From the NCBI GenBank assembly GCA_963759735.1, contig CAVXAF010000012.1:1-64000 (forward strand): a stretch of DNA of 64,000 nt. The letters are read 5' to 3'. The notes beneath the pieces are model-generated. The model saw only the letters and a program-made list of their open reading frames with translations, did no database searches and was not told the DNA's origin. Shown piece after piece: positions 43,777-52,206 of this stretch (positions are counted from its first letter, which is position 1; each line of letters starts with the position of its first letter). The stretch is from Hyphomicrobium_A sp963759735 (GTDB taxonomy: Bacteria; Pseudomonadota; Alphaproteobacteria; Rhizobiales; Hyphomicrobiaceae). A program made the translations under genes and the position numbers.

Positions 43777-44727
43777 ATGCAATGGAAAAAGCGTCCGATG
43801 CGTGCTGAACCCTCGGGGATTGCCGCAGGTTGGCGGCTGGCGATGCCGGCCTTGGCCGGCGCCGCGGTGACCTTCATCGTCGGTGTCGCGGCCGCACCGC
43901 CGGCAGACGCTAAGTCTCCGGGCTCACGTTACTGCTTTCACGGCTATTGCCACCGCGTCGGCACGCTGGCGCAGACCGATACGCTCGTCGGCTGGCGCGG
44001 CTACGTTGTCGCTTCCTACTACGACAGCTGCCATCTCGACCGATTAAATCCGTGCGGGCTGACGAGTTCGGGCGCCGTGTTTCGCTCAGACCTCCCCGAC
44101 AACGCCGCGAGCCCGCTGCTCCCCGATGGCACCGTCATCCTCGCCTACAATCCAAAGACCAACGATGCCTCCGTGCTGCGCATCACGAACGCCGGCCCCT
44201 ATAGCGGCGAGCGCAAGCTCGACGTGTCGCGCGCCGCCGCCGACAAGCTCGGATTCCGCAAGCAGGGTGTGGCGGGGCTGGTCATCAGCGTGCTGCAAAC
44301 GCCGACCAAGGCCGAAGCCAATTACGCGCGCCGGCGCGTGTACCCAAGCGTTCCGGGTTATCTGGGAAAGTTCGCGAGCGTCGACAGTGCGCTCGAGACG
44401 GCGCGCGCTCGTTCGGACCTGCGTGAAGAGGATGGTCAGTTGGCCTACGCCGCGGGCGCGATCGTGGAAGCTGCCGCGCTGGAAGGATCCGTTCCGCGAC
44501 CCCAGCTCGCGGTGTCGCCGTCGCTCGCTCGCGAGCTGGTGATGTTGCGCGCGCCGCCGCGCGTGGTGAGCCAGGCTGCGAGTGAGGTCGTGAGCGAGGC
44601 GGTGATTCAGGAACCGCGTCTCATCGAAGGCCCGCGCTTGGTGCAAGCCCCGCGTCTGTTGAGCCGCGCCGACTTCATGGCGCAGCAGGCACTGGCGCAA
44701 ACCGGCGCGGCGAAGGACGATGAGTGA
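43777..44727 (+). CDS. RlpA-like double-psi beta-barrel protein
   Basis: A 316-residue exported protein. After a signal anchor (AMPALAGAAVTFIVGVAAAPPADA-K) comes a cysteine-bearing segment (YCFHGYCHRV), then an RlpA-like barrel: GYVVASYYDSCHLDRLNPCGLTSSGAVF, DGTVILAYNPKTNDASVLRITNAGPYSGERKLDVSRAAADKLGF and GLVISVL. The N-A-G-P-Y-S-G-E-R-x-L-D-V-S-x-A-A-A part is diagnostic. RlpA proteins are septal lytic transglycosylases that cut naked glycan; here the usual N-D-R-G-P-F reads N-A-G-P-Y, so the aspartate of that motif is absent. The C-terminal 120 residues are low-complexity, without a SPOR domain. Confidence 0.8.
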   Translation: MQWKKRPMRAEPSGIAAGWRLAMPALAGAAVTFIVGVAAAPPADAKSPGSRYCFHGYCHRVGTLAQTDTLVGWRGYVVASYYDSCHLDRLNPCGLTSSGAVFRSDLPDNAASPLLPDGTVILAYNPKTNDASVLRITNAGPYSGERKLDVSRAAADKLGFRKQGVAGLVISVLQTPTKAEANYARRRVYPSVPGYLGKFASVDSALETARARSDLREEDGQLAYAAGAIVEAAALEGSVPRPQLAVSPSLARELVMLRAPPRVVSQAASEVVSEAVIQEPRLIEGPRLVQAPRLLSRADFMAQQALAQTGAAKDDE

Positions 44728-44749
44728 TCGACGGCGCGCTGGGGCTGGG

Positions 44750-45106
<357 letters not shown>

Positions 45107-45243
45107 GTCGGGCCCCTTGGAAAGCTGTCTCGGCGGCGGGCCGTATGCCCGGGCGCCTCTCAAGGCCAATGTGTGGATTGCCGCTAGGAAGTCAACGTCT
45201 GCGCCGGGCGACGCCTCCGCGGCGCTGCTGCATGTCACTGGAA

Positions 45244-45474
45244 CTAGGGCGCGGCCGTGGTGAGGGCCAGGGCATGGAGAACGCCGCCCATGCGCCCGCC
45301 CAGGGCCTCATAGACCATCTGGTGCTGCTGGACGCGGGATTTGCCCTTGAACTCGGCACTGACGACGTGCGCGGCGTAGTGGTCGCCATCGCCCGCCAGG
45401 TCGCGGATCTCGATGTGCGCGTCGGGGAACTTGGCCTTGATCAGCCGTTCGATTTCGCCGGCGTCCATGGCCAT
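45244..45474 (-). CDS. bolA: BolA family protein
   Basis: A 76-residue BolA protein: ERLIKAKFPDAHIEIRDLAGDGDHYAAHVVSAEF and QHQMVYEALGGRMGGVLHALAL, with the conserved D-G-D-H-Y and the helix-turn-helix-like H-Q-x-V-Y-x-A-L pattern, including the His that can bind the cluster with a CGFS glutaredoxin. It would pair with GrxD, encoded 137 bases downstream, in iron-sulfur handling. I take the ATG at 45474 (GGGAG about 8 bases upstream); a TTG 6 bases earlier is possible. Confidence 0.93.
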   Translation of the reverse strand: MAMDAGEIERLIKAKFPDAHIEIRDLAGDGDHYAAHVVSAEFKGKSRVQQHQMVYEALGGRMGGVLHALALTTAAP

Positions 45475-45565
45475 CGGCAATTCTCCCTATGAAACCTAGT
45501 CCGTGCCGAGCATAAGCCGATTTGCGCTTCAGCCCAACGGGCCAATGGACGCCGCCGGAAGGCGC

Positions 45566-45949
45566 TCAGAATAAGCCGTTTGGATTGGCGGAAGTGTCAG
45601 GGATGACCTGCAGCACGTCCCAGTGTTCGACGATCTTGCCGTCTTCGGTGAGGCGGAAGATGTCGATGCCGGCGTAGTCTTTGTCGCCCGGCCAGTGCTG
45701 GAAGCAATGCAGGACGACGTAGTTTGCCTCGGCGAGCACGCGCCGGAACTCCACGCGCTTGCCGGGATATTCGCGCGCCATGCGCTCGAAGTAGGCAACG
45801 AAGCCCTGCTTGCCGTCTTGAACGTGCGGATTGTGCTGGATGTATTCGCTGCCGCCGTATCGCACGAGCGCTTCCGCGGGCTGGCACTGATTGAACATCA
45901 GGTCGTAGAAGGCCGTCACGTTCTGCTTGTTGCGCTCTAGATCGCTCAC
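45566..45949 (-). CDS. SnoaL-like (NTF2-fold) protein
   Basis: A 127-residue single-domain NTF2-fold protein of the SnoaL-like group: NVTAFYDLMFNQCQPAEALVRYGGSEYIQHNPHVQDGKQGFVAYFERM, then VLHCFQHWPGDKDYAGIDIFRLTEDGKIVEHWDVLQVIP. The Y-I-Q-H-N-P and D-x-F-R-L-x-x-x-G-K-I-x-E-H-W-D patterns are typical of this uncharacterised subfamily of presumed small-molecule enzymes. A GTG start with GAGGGAA upstream. It follows purL by 18 bases and may share its transcript. Substrate unknown. Confidence 0.85.
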   Translation of the reverse strand: MSDLERNKQNVTAFYDLMFNQCQPAEALVRYGGSEYIQHNPHVQDGKQGFVAYFERMAREYPGKRVEFRRVLAEANYVVLHCFQHWPGDKDYAGIDIFRLTEDGKIVEHWDVLQVIPDTSANPNGLF

Positions 45950-45967
45950 GTTCCCTCGCTTGCGCAG

Positions 45968-48205
45968 CTAGTGGGCGGCGGCCATGTAGGCGGGCAGCCA
46001 GCCTTCATGCGCGGCGCGCAGTTCGGTGAGCGGTAGCGGTGGCTCGCCCTTGAGGCGGATGGCATCGCCGCCGGTTCGGGCGATGATGCGGGACGGCAGC
46101 GCCAGCAGGCGGGCGCGCTCCAGGACTTCCTCGGCCAGCATCGGATCGACCGACAGCACGTAGCGGCCCTGGTCCTCGCCGAACCAGATGGCATGCGCGG
46201 GGAGGCGCCCCTCGTAGGCGAACACGTCGACGCCCATGCCGCCTGCCAGCGCCATCTCAGCGACGGCGACGAGCAGGCCGCCGTCTGAGATGTCGTGCAC
46301 GGCCGCAACCTTGTCCTCGCGGATCAGCGCGCGCACCAGTCGCCCGGCCTTGATCTCGTCGGCGAGATCGACCGGCGGCGGGGCTCCTTCGAACTTCCCG
46401 GTGGCCAGTTCCTGGTACAGCGACTGGCCGAGGTGGCCGGCCTCGCGTCCAACGAGGATCAGCAGGTCGTTCTCACGCTTCAGCTTGATGTCGGCCATGT
46501 GCGCGACATCGGGGATGAGGCCGACGCCGCCAATGGCGGGTGTAGGTGGAATGCCGACGCCGTTGGTCTCGTTGTAGAGCGAGACGTTGCCGGAGACGAC
46601 GGGGTAGTCGAGCACGCGGCAGGCTTCCGCCATACCCTTCACCGAGCCGACGAACTGGCCCATCACCTCGGGGCGCTCGGGGTTGGCGAAGTTCATGTTG
46701 TCGGTGATGGCGAGCGGATCGGCGCCGACGGCGGTGAGGTTGCGCCACGTCTCGACGACGGCCTGCTTGGTGCCCATGACCGGATCGGCGGTGACGTAGC
46801 GGGGGGTGACGTCGCAGGCCATCGCGAGGCCCTTGGAAGTGCCGTGCACGCGCACGACGGCGGCATCGCCTCCGGGCCGCTGCACGGTGTCGCCCATCAC
46901 CATGTGGTCGTACTGCTCCCAGATCCAACGGCGCGAGGCGAGCGCCGGGCCGCTCATCATTGTCTTGAGAGTGGCGAGGGCGGCATTCGTCGCCGGCACC
47001 CACTCGGGGAGGATCAACTTGGGCGGCGTGATGGGAAACCACGGGCGCTCGTAGAGGGGCGCGGAGTTGGCGAGCGTCGTGACGGGGATATCGGCTTCGA
47101 CCTTGCCGTGGTGGGTGACGATCATGCGGCCAGTGTCGGTCGTGGATCCCACGACGGCGAAGTCGAGGCCCCACTTCTTGAAGATGCCTTGCGCTTGCGC
47201 CTCGGCCTCGGCGCCGGGACGCAGCACGATGAGCATGCGCTCCTGGCTCTCCGACAGCATCATTTCATACGCCGTCATGGCCGCTTCGCGCTGGGGCACA
47301 TGGTCGAGGTTAAGGGTGATGCCGACGCCGCCCTTGTCGGCCATTTCACAGCTCGAAGACGTGAGGCCGGCCGCGCCCATGTCCTGGATGGCGATGATGA
47401 CGTCCTTTTCCATCAACTCGAGGCAGGCTTCGATGAGCAGCTTCTCGGTAAATGGATCGCCGACCTGCACGGTCGGGCGCTTCTCGTCGGATTTGTCGTC
47501 GAACTCGGCCGACGCCATGGTGGCGCCGTGGATGCCGTCGCGGCCGGTCTTGGAGCCGACGTAGACGACGGGGAGCCCGACGCCCTTGGCGGCCGAGTAG
47601 AAGATCTTGTCGGTGCGGGCGAGGCCGACGCACATCGCATTGACGAGGATGTTGTTGTTGTAGCCCTTGTCGAAGTTGGTCTCCCCGCCGACCGTGGGCA
47701 CGCCGACGCAATTGCCGTAGCCGCCGATGCCGGAGACGACGCCATCGACGAGGTGGCGCGTCTTGGGATGGTCGGGGGCACCGAAGCGCAGCGCGTTGAG
47801 GTTGGCCACGGGACGCGCGCCCATCGTGAACACGTCGCGCATGATGCCGCCGACGCCGGTCGCAGCGCCCTGGTAGGGCTCGATGTAGCTGGGGTGGTTG
47901 TGGCTCTCCATCTTGAAGATCACCGCATCGCCGTCGCCGAGGTCGACGACGCCGGCATTTTCGCCGGGGCCCTGGATGACCTGCTTGCCGGTAGTCGGCA
48001 GCGTCTTGAGCCAGACTCGCGAGGATTTGTAAGAGCAGTGCTCCGACCACATGACGGAGAAGATGCCGAGCTCGGTGTAGCTGGGCGCGCGGCCGAGGAT
48101 CTTCAGCAGGCGCTGGTATTCGCTGGGGCTGAGCCCATGCTCGGCGACGATCTCGGGGGTGATCTCAAAGCCGCTGCCAGCCGTACTCTCGGTCTTTGCA
48201 TCCAT
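45968..48205 (-). CDS. purL: Phosphoribosylformylglycinamidine synthase subunit PurL
   Basis: The 745-residue small-type PurL, which needs PurQ (glutaminase) and PurS to make FGAM from FGAR, ATP and glutamine in purine synthesis. Family segments are SVMWSEHCSYKSSRVWLK near the start, GPGENAGVVDLGDGDAVIFKMESHNHPS, the ATP site region, QDMGAAGLTSSSCEMADKGGVG, and KAVHDISDGGLL-like AAVHDISDGGLLVAVAEMALAGG in the second half. Both subunits' genes are upstream on the same strand (purQ, purS), separated by one opposite-strand gene. Length and motifs are complete. Confidence 0.97.
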   Translation of the reverse strand: MDAKTESTAGSGFEITPEIVAEHGLSPSEYQRLLKILGRAPSYTELGIFSVMWSEHCSYKSSRVWLKTLPTTGKQVIQGPGENAGVVDLGDGDAVIFKMESHNHPSYIEPYQGAATGVGGIMRDVFTMGARPVANLNALRFGAPDHPKTRHLVDGVVSGIGGYGNCVGVPTVGGETNFDKGYNNNILVNAMCVGLARTDKIFYSAAKGVGLPVVYVGSKTGRDGIHGATMASAEFDDKSDEKRPTVQVGDPFTEKLLIEACLELMEKDVIIAIQDMGAAGLTSSSCEMADKGGVGITLNLDHVPQREAAMTAYEMMLSESQERMLIVLRPGAEAEAQAQGIFKKWGLDFAVVGSTTDTGRMIVTHHGKVEADIPVTTLANSAPLYERPWFPITPPKLILPEWVPATNAALATLKTMMSGPALASRRWIWEQYDHMVMGDTVQRPGGDAAVVRVHGTSKGLAMACDVTPRYVTADPVMGTKQAVVETWRNLTAVGADPLAITDNMNFANPERPEVMGQFVGSVKGMAEACRVLDYPVVSGNVSLYNETNGVGIPPTPAIGGVGLIPDVAHMADIKLKRENDLLILVGREAGHLGQSLYQELATGKFEGAPPPVDLADEIKAGRLVRALIREDKVAAVHDISDGGLLVAVAEMALAGGMGVDVFAYEGRLPAHAIWFGEDQGRYVLSVDPMLAEEVLERARLLALPSRIIARTGGDAIRLKGEPPLPLTELRAAHEGWLPAYMAAAH

Positions 48206-48703
48206 GCGCGCGCTTGGTCTTTCGATGCGATTCTTAAAGGGTGCGGATGCCTGCGCTTATAGCGAGGGCGTTTGGCGTTGTCGCCATGCTCGCGTGCGAG
48301 GTCACAGCTGCGCGTCCGATTGTAACGCCGCTGCAACTTATGCGACGGGCTATTGATGCTGATCAATCGATGACCAATGCGTCAGCGCGGACCGGGGCTG
48401 CGCCTTTGTGCGCAGGCGGTACGCATTGACAAACTCGCGACGCAACCGAAGAGGCGGAAGGGATTGGGAAATTGTTCAGTCGTCTGCATAGGCGTGCGGC
48501 GTTTTGCACTACCCGGTGGGGTGGGATGAGGCCCCCGCCCGCGACAGTTGAGCGCTGTTAAGCCCGCAGTGCTGCAATGCAACATTCCGTATTTTCCTCG
48601 CTGAGTTTGACGCTTAACTTCCGCTCTCAGATGTCGGCGGGCGCTTCCCCCTGTACCAGTCCGCCGCCGGGAATTATCCCACTGCAGCAAAAGGAGCTGG
48701 AGC
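48206..48703. other. Divergent spacer between purL and an exported-protein gene
   Basis: About 500 bases with no protein-like frame. It should contain the purL promoter and that of the gene at 48704. I find no clear promoter consensus, repeat or riboswitch-like fold; no guanine or PRPP riboswitch pattern is evident before purL. Confidence 0.4.
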
Positions 48704-49093
48704 ATGTCCGCGATTTCCAAGGGCACCATCGTTGCCGCCATGCTTGCCGGGTTCACCTCGATCGGGGCGAACAGTGCCGCGTCGGAGCCGGTAAAGACGT
48801 TCAAGCCGCTGCACGGCATCAGCCTGCACGTCGGCTCCAAGCACGCCGTCGGCTATTACGAGGCTGACGGCAGCGTCTGCGAGTTGACGCTGGTCGTCGG
48901 CGAGGACCCTGCTGCCGACGAGTCGGTCCTGGCGGTGACGCCGGCCCGCTTCCGCGCCTCGGTGAAGGCCGGCCAGCACGTGCGCTTCGACACCGGCGAG
49001 GGCAAGGAGCTGGCATTCTACTGCGGCCCGGCTGCCGCGGCGATGTCGGTCGAGACCATGCAGCAGACGGCCTACACACCGGCCGCCCGCTAA
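48704..49093 (+). CDS. Small exported hypothetical protein (129 aa)
   Basis: A signal peptide (TIVAAMLAGFTSIGANSAA-S) and a compact mature domain of about 100 residues with beta-rich segments: GISLHVGSKHAVGYYEADGSVCELTLVVGEDP, FRASVKAGQHVRFDTGEGKELAFYCGPAA. Two cysteines (VCELT, FYCGP) are probably disulfide-linked. AAAGGAG stands 8 or so bases before the ATG. Proteins with this pattern occur in Rhizobiales, but I know no function. It is monocistronic, inserted on the opposite strand inside the pur gene run, and ends with two consecutive hairpins. Confidence 0.7.
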   Translation: MSAISKGTIVAAMLAGFTSIGANSAASEPVKTFKPLHGISLHVGSKHAVGYYEADGSVCELTLVVGEDPAADESVLAVTPARFRASVKAGQHVRFDTGEGKELAFYCGPAAAAMSVETMQQTAYTPAAR

Positions 49094-49133
49094 CGAGGAG
49101 GCCACGGCTCCGCTTCGGCGGGAAAATCCACAC

Positions 49134-49190
49134 GGCCACCTTCGGCGAGGTGGCCTGCGCGTCGGACCTTCGGGCCCGGCGCGTTTTTTT
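49134..49190 (+). terminator. Double hairpin terminator
   Basis: A first perfect stem (GGCCACC with GGTGGCC, 49134-49155) is followed by a second, 10-pair stem around a TTCG loop (49158-49183) and seven T. Together they end the transcript of the exported-protein gene before it could run antisense into purQ. Confidence 0.85.
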
Positions 49191-49238
49191 ATGCCAGGCC
49201 GTGCAACCGGAGCCTTTTGCCGCTCGTGTCAGGCCAAA

Positions 49239-49943
49239 CTAGACCATGGGCTCGAGCGCGCTCAGCAGCGCGCTTTCGAACATGCGCCGGCCGTCGGTGC
49301 CGCCAAGCGGCAATTCGAACAGGCGCTCGGGATGCGGCATCAGGCCGACCACGCGCCCCGAGGCATCGCTGATACCGGCAATGTTGCGCTGGGCGCCGTT
49401 GGGATTGGCTTGCGGCGTCGCTTCGCCCGCTGCATCGCAGTAGCGGAATACGACGCGGCCTTCGCCCTCGAGACGGTCGAGCGTCTCGGTGTCGGCGAAG
49501 TAATTGCCCTCGGCGTGGGCGATGGGCAGGCGTACGACCTGGTCCTTGCGGTAGCACTTGGTGAAGAATGTCGTGTCGTTGTCGACGCGCAGGTGGACGT
49601 CACGGCAGATGAACTTGAGCGAGGCATTGCGCATCAGGACGCCGGGCAGCAGGCCGGACTCGCACAGCACCTGGAAGCCATTGCAGATGCCGAGCACGGG
49701 CGTGCCCGCCTTCGCCTTGGCGATGACGTCGCGCATGATCGGGGAATGCGCCGCCATGGCGCCGCAGCGCAGGTAGTCGCCGTAGGAGAAGCCGCCGGGC
49801 AGGACGATGAGGTCGGAGGCCGGCACCGCATCATCGCCGTGCCACACCATCTTGACGGGAAAGCCGGTGATCTTCTCCAGCGCAACCTGCACGTCGCGAT
49901 CGCAGTTGGACCCGGGGAAGACGACGACGGAGGCGCGCAGCAT
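49239..49943 (-). CDS. purQ: Phosphoribosylformylglycinamidine synthase subunit PurQ
   Basis: The 234-residue class I glutamine amidotransferase subunit that supplies ammonia to PurL. It begins RASVVVFPGSNCDRDVQVAL. The oxyanion strand is GGFSYGDYLRCGAMAA, the nucleophile is the Cys in GTPVLGICNGFQVLCESGLLPG, and the His/Glu pair lies in GLMPHPERLFE. Length is normal. It follows the small exported-protein gene and purS on the same strand. Confidence 0.96.
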   Translation of the reverse strand: MLRASVVVFPGSNCDRDVQVALEKITGFPVKMVWHGDDAVPASDLIVLPGGFSYGDYLRCGAMAAHSPIMRDVIAKAKAGTPVLGICNGFQVLCESGLLPGVLMRNASLKFICRDVHLRVDNDTTFFTKCYRKDQVVRLPIAHAEGNYFADTETLDRLEGEGRVVFRYCDAAGEATPQANPNGAQRNIAGISDASGRVVGLMPHPERLFELPLGGTDGRRMFESALLSALEPMV

Positions 49944-49972
49944 GGGTTGGCTCCAACGGTCCTGGTGATGCG

Positions 49973-50416
49973 TCAGTGCGCCGGTGCGAGCGGCGACTGG
50001 CTCTGCTTGCGTTGCTCTATCTCGGCCCGCGAGGCGTCCGTCAATGCCTTGTCGCCGGCCTTCATGTCGGCGACCAGCGTCACGAACGCAGCCTGGTCAC
50101 CATAGCCACACGATTTGCTGTCGGCGGTCCACACGCCCGTGACCTGCTTGCGCAGGGTGCGCAAGGTGGCCGCGGGATGCGCCGCGTGCCACGAAGTCGT
50201 AAAGGCGATCTCAACCCGCCATGCGTCCGGCGCTTCGAGGGTCACGACCTCGAAGCCGCGGTCTTCGGCGATCCGGGCGCCGGGCAGGGACCGGGCTGCG
50301 GCCTTGAGCCCATCGAACCCCACGGCGCAATCGATGGTCGGAGGAGCGGCGGTCTGGGCGATCACAGCCGCTGGAAGCATCACGCCAGCCAGCAGCACTG
50401 CCGAGCGCCACACCAT
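49973..50416 (-). CDS. Exported hypothetical protein between purS and purQ (147 aa)
   Basis: A signal peptide (MVWRSAVLLAGVMLPAAVIA-Q) and a mature domain with VGFDGLKAAARSLPGARIAEDRGFEVVTLEAPDAWRVEIAFTT and VWTADSKSCGYGDQAAFVTLVADMK; two mature cysteines (DCAVG, SCGYG). The family is not known to me. The ATG lies 2 bases after the purS stop, and purQ starts 29 bases after its own stop, so it is embedded in the purine operon. It has no visible link to purine synthesis. The start at 50416 gives a clean signal peptide; a longer form would overlap purS by 63 bases. Confidence 0.7.
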   Translation of the reverse strand: MVWRSAVLLAGVMLPAAVIAQTAAPPTIDCAVGFDGLKAAARSLPGARIAEDRGFEVVTLEAPDAWRVEIAFTTSWHAAHPAATLRTLRKQVTGVWTADSKSCGYGDQAAFVTLVADMKAGDKALTDASRAEIEQRKQSQSPLAPAH

Positions 50417-50418
50417 CG

Positions 50419-50661
50419 TCAGCCAGCCAGCTCGTAGGCGTAGTTCTCGATGACGCTGTTGGCGAGGAGGTCCTTGCACATGCGCTCGATGGTGGCCTTG
50501 GCCGCATCCTCGCTGGTCTCGGCGAGTTCGACCTCGATGTACTTGCCCTGGCGGACGTCATCGACGCCGGAGATGCCGAGCGCCGACAGCGCGTTCTGGA
50601 TCGCCTTGCCCTGCGGATCGAGGACGCCGTTCTTGAGCGTGATGCGGATGCGGGCTTTCAT
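50419..50661 (-). CDS. purS: Phosphoribosylformylglycinamidine synthase subunit PurS
   Basis: The 80-residue PurS bridges PurL and PurQ in the FGAM synthase complex and helps channel ammonia. KARIRITLKNGVLDPQGKAIQNALSALGISGVDDVRQGKYIEVEL is the full family signature and the C-terminal helix (KATIERMCKDLLANSVIENY) is typical. It lies 68 bases after purC, across a hairpin-forming repeat, and its stop nearly touches the start of the next gene. Confidence 0.96.
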   Translation of the reverse strand: MKARIRITLKNGVLDPQGKAIQNALSALGISGVDDVRQGKYIEVELAETSEDAAKATIERMCKDLLANSVIENYAYELAG

Positions 50662-50683
50662 GAGTTTCCGAGCGAAGAATGAA

Positions 50684-50725
50684 TAGCGAATAGTGAGGGC
50701 CTGGGAGGCTGCTCGCTATTCGCTA
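50684..50725. repeat. Inverted repeat between purC and purS
   Basis: TAGCGAATAGTGAG and CTCGCTATTCGCTA (14 bases, one G-T pair) flank a 14-base loop in the purC-purS gap. The GCGAATAG units resemble short dispersed repeats of Rhizobiales. In mRNA the stem would be stable and could slow nucleases or lower read-through into purS. Confidence 0.7.
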
Positions 50726-50729
50726 CTCA

Positions 50730-51524
50730 TCAGTTGGGTTTGCCGTTGGCGGTCGGGTTGGAGGCCACCAGAATGGGACCTGCTCCCTTGGCCGGGCGAT
50801 TGCCGGTGAACACGCCGAGGCGGCGGGCCACTTCCTGATAGGCCTCGAGCAGGCCGCCGAGGTCGCGACGGAAGCGATCCTTGTCCATCTTGTCGGAGGT
50901 GGCGATGTCCCACAGACGGCAGCAATCGGGGCTGATCTCGTCGGCGAGCACGATGCGCATGACATCGTTCTCCCACAGGCGGCCGAACTCGACCTTGAAG
51001 TCGACGAGGCGGATGCCGATGCCGAGGAAGAGGCCGACGAGGAAGTCGTTGATGCGCAGCGCCATCTGCATGATCTCGTCGATCTCCTGGGGTGTGGCCC
51101 AGCCGAACGCCGTGATGTGCTCTTCCGAAACCATCGGATCGTTGAGAGCATCGTCCTTGTAGTAGAACTCGATGATCGAGCGCGGCAGCTGCGTGCCTTC
51201 CTCAAGGCCGAGGCGCGTTGCCAGCGAACCGGCAGCGACGTTGCGCACGACCACTTCGAGCGGCACGATCTCGACTTCGCGGATCAGCTGCTCGCGCATG
51301 TTGAGGCGGCGCATGAAGTGCGTCGGCACGCCGATCTCGCCCAGGCGCAGGAAGATGTATTCCGAGATGCGATTGTTGAGCACGCCCTTGCCTTCGATGA
51401 CGGCGTGCTTCTTGGCGTTGAACGCGGTGGCGTCATCCTTGAAATGCTGGATGAGCGTGCCCGGCTCGGGGCCTTCATAAAGCACCTTGGCCTTGCCCTC
51501 ATAGATGCGGCGACGCCTGTTCAT
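50730..51524 (-). CDS. purC: SAICAR synthase PurC
   Basis: A 264-residue phosphoribosylaminoimidazole-succinocarboxamide synthase (CAIR + Asp + ATP). Key parts: RRRRIYEGKAKVLYEGPEPG (ATP loop), KKHAVIEGKGVLNNRISEYIF, REVEIVPLEVVVRNVAAGS and IRLVDFKVEFG, LADEISPDCCRLWD. The ATG at 51524 (AAGG upstream) gives the normal family N-terminus; longer frames are not protein-like. The C-terminal PAKGAGPILVASNPTANGKPN tail is an extra. It heads the purC-purS-exported protein-purQ run. Confidence 0.96.
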   Translation of the reverse strand: MNRRRRIYEGKAKVLYEGPEPGTLIQHFKDDATAFNAKKHAVIEGKGVLNNRISEYIFLRLGEIGVPTHFMRRLNMREQLIREVEIVPLEVVVRNVAAGSLATRLGLEEGTQLPRSIIEFYYKDDALNDPMVSEEHITAFGWATPQEIDEIMQMALRINDFLVGLFLGIGIRLVDFKVEFGRLWENDVMRIVLADEISPDCCRLWDIATSDKMDKDRFRRDLGGLLEAYQEVARRLGVFTGNRPAKGAGPILVASNPTANGKPN

Positions 51525-51872
51525 TGAGCCTTTGTCCTTTGACTTGAAAACTACGTATGCTGCGATATTCGAAGCGACCTGCCGTCGAGAGGCAAGTCTT
51601 TGAATTGCCAAATTTTTCTTGTCTGCGGGTGCCGCGTGGGGTGAGTGGCTCGCGAGGTTCGACACCCACCCCGACATTAGCCGAACCGGCCCCTCGAAAC
51701 AATCTTAACGATGGGAAAGGTCGCAAGTGTCGCTAACACCCGAGAACAGGTCATTGAACGCCGGGAGTGCCCGGGTTATGGCTCCCGCAGGCGGTCGAAT
51801 CCCGCCGCGGGCGATACAACATTACAGCCCTGCCGCGCGGCCTGCGGCGACACGTTCTGGTGGAGAGACGGA
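51525..51872. other. Divergent spacer with a strong hairpin
   Basis: The gap between purC and the DUF1476 gene. It contains CCCGC-A-GGCGG, loop TCGAATC, CCGCC-GCGGG (51784-51811): a 10-bp stem with one bulged A, 62 bases before the DUF1476 start. It could be a regulatory stem in that gene's leader. The loop recalls a tRNA T-loop, but no tRNA can be built around it. No other element is seen. Confidence 0.45.
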
Positions 51873-52202
51873 ATGACCACGTTCGATGAACGCGAGAAGG
51901 GTTTTGAGAAGAAGTTTGCGCACGATCAAGACCTTAAGTTCCGCGCCGAGTCGCGCCGGAACCGGTTGCTGGCGGAGTGGGCCGCCGCCAAACTGGGAAT
52001 TACGGGAGATTCGGTGTCCGAGTACGTCCGCTCGGTCGTCAAAGCCGATCTTGAGGAAAAGGGCGACGACGACGTTTTTCGTAAAGTTCGCAGCGACTTC
52101 ACGGCGGGCGGGGTGACCGCGACCGACGCCGAGATCCGCGCCGCCATGGGCGAGATGCTGGCCAAGGCCGTGGCCGACATCGAAGGCTCGGGCAAACCCT
52201 GA
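51873..52202 (+). CDS. F1-ATPase inhibitor zeta subunit (DUF1476)
   Basis: A 109-residue helical protein of the DUF1476 family: MTTFDEREKGFEKKFAHDQD, then LKFRAESRRNRLLAEWAAAKLGITGDSVSEYVRSVVKADLEEKGDDDVFRKV and TATDAEIRAAMGEMLAKAVADI. In Paracoccus this protein is the zeta subunit, which binds F1 through its N-terminal segment and blocks ATP hydrolysis. The conserved MTTFDERE N-terminus is intact, so inhibition is plausible here. GGAGAG lies upstream of the ATG. It is commonly found next to purC in Rhizobiales. Confidence 0.9.
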   Translation: MTTFDEREKGFEKKFAHDQDLKFRAESRRNRLLAEWAAAKLGITGDSVSEYVRSVVKADLEEKGDDDVFRKVRSDFTAGGVTATDAEIRAAMGEMLAKAVADIEGSGKP

Positions 52203-52206
52203 GTCG

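Noticed and set aside
46295..48262. 655-codon open frame antisense to purL
   Set aside because: It is the GC-rich shadow of purL; its composition (His, Asp, Gly, Val rich) is typical of antisense frames and purL itself is certain.
51760..51820. Possible tRNA gene around GGCGG-TCGAATC-CCGCC
   Set aside because: The T-loop lacks one T, no matching 5' acceptor arm (CGCCCGC) is found upstream, and no anticodon stem of the right size fits.
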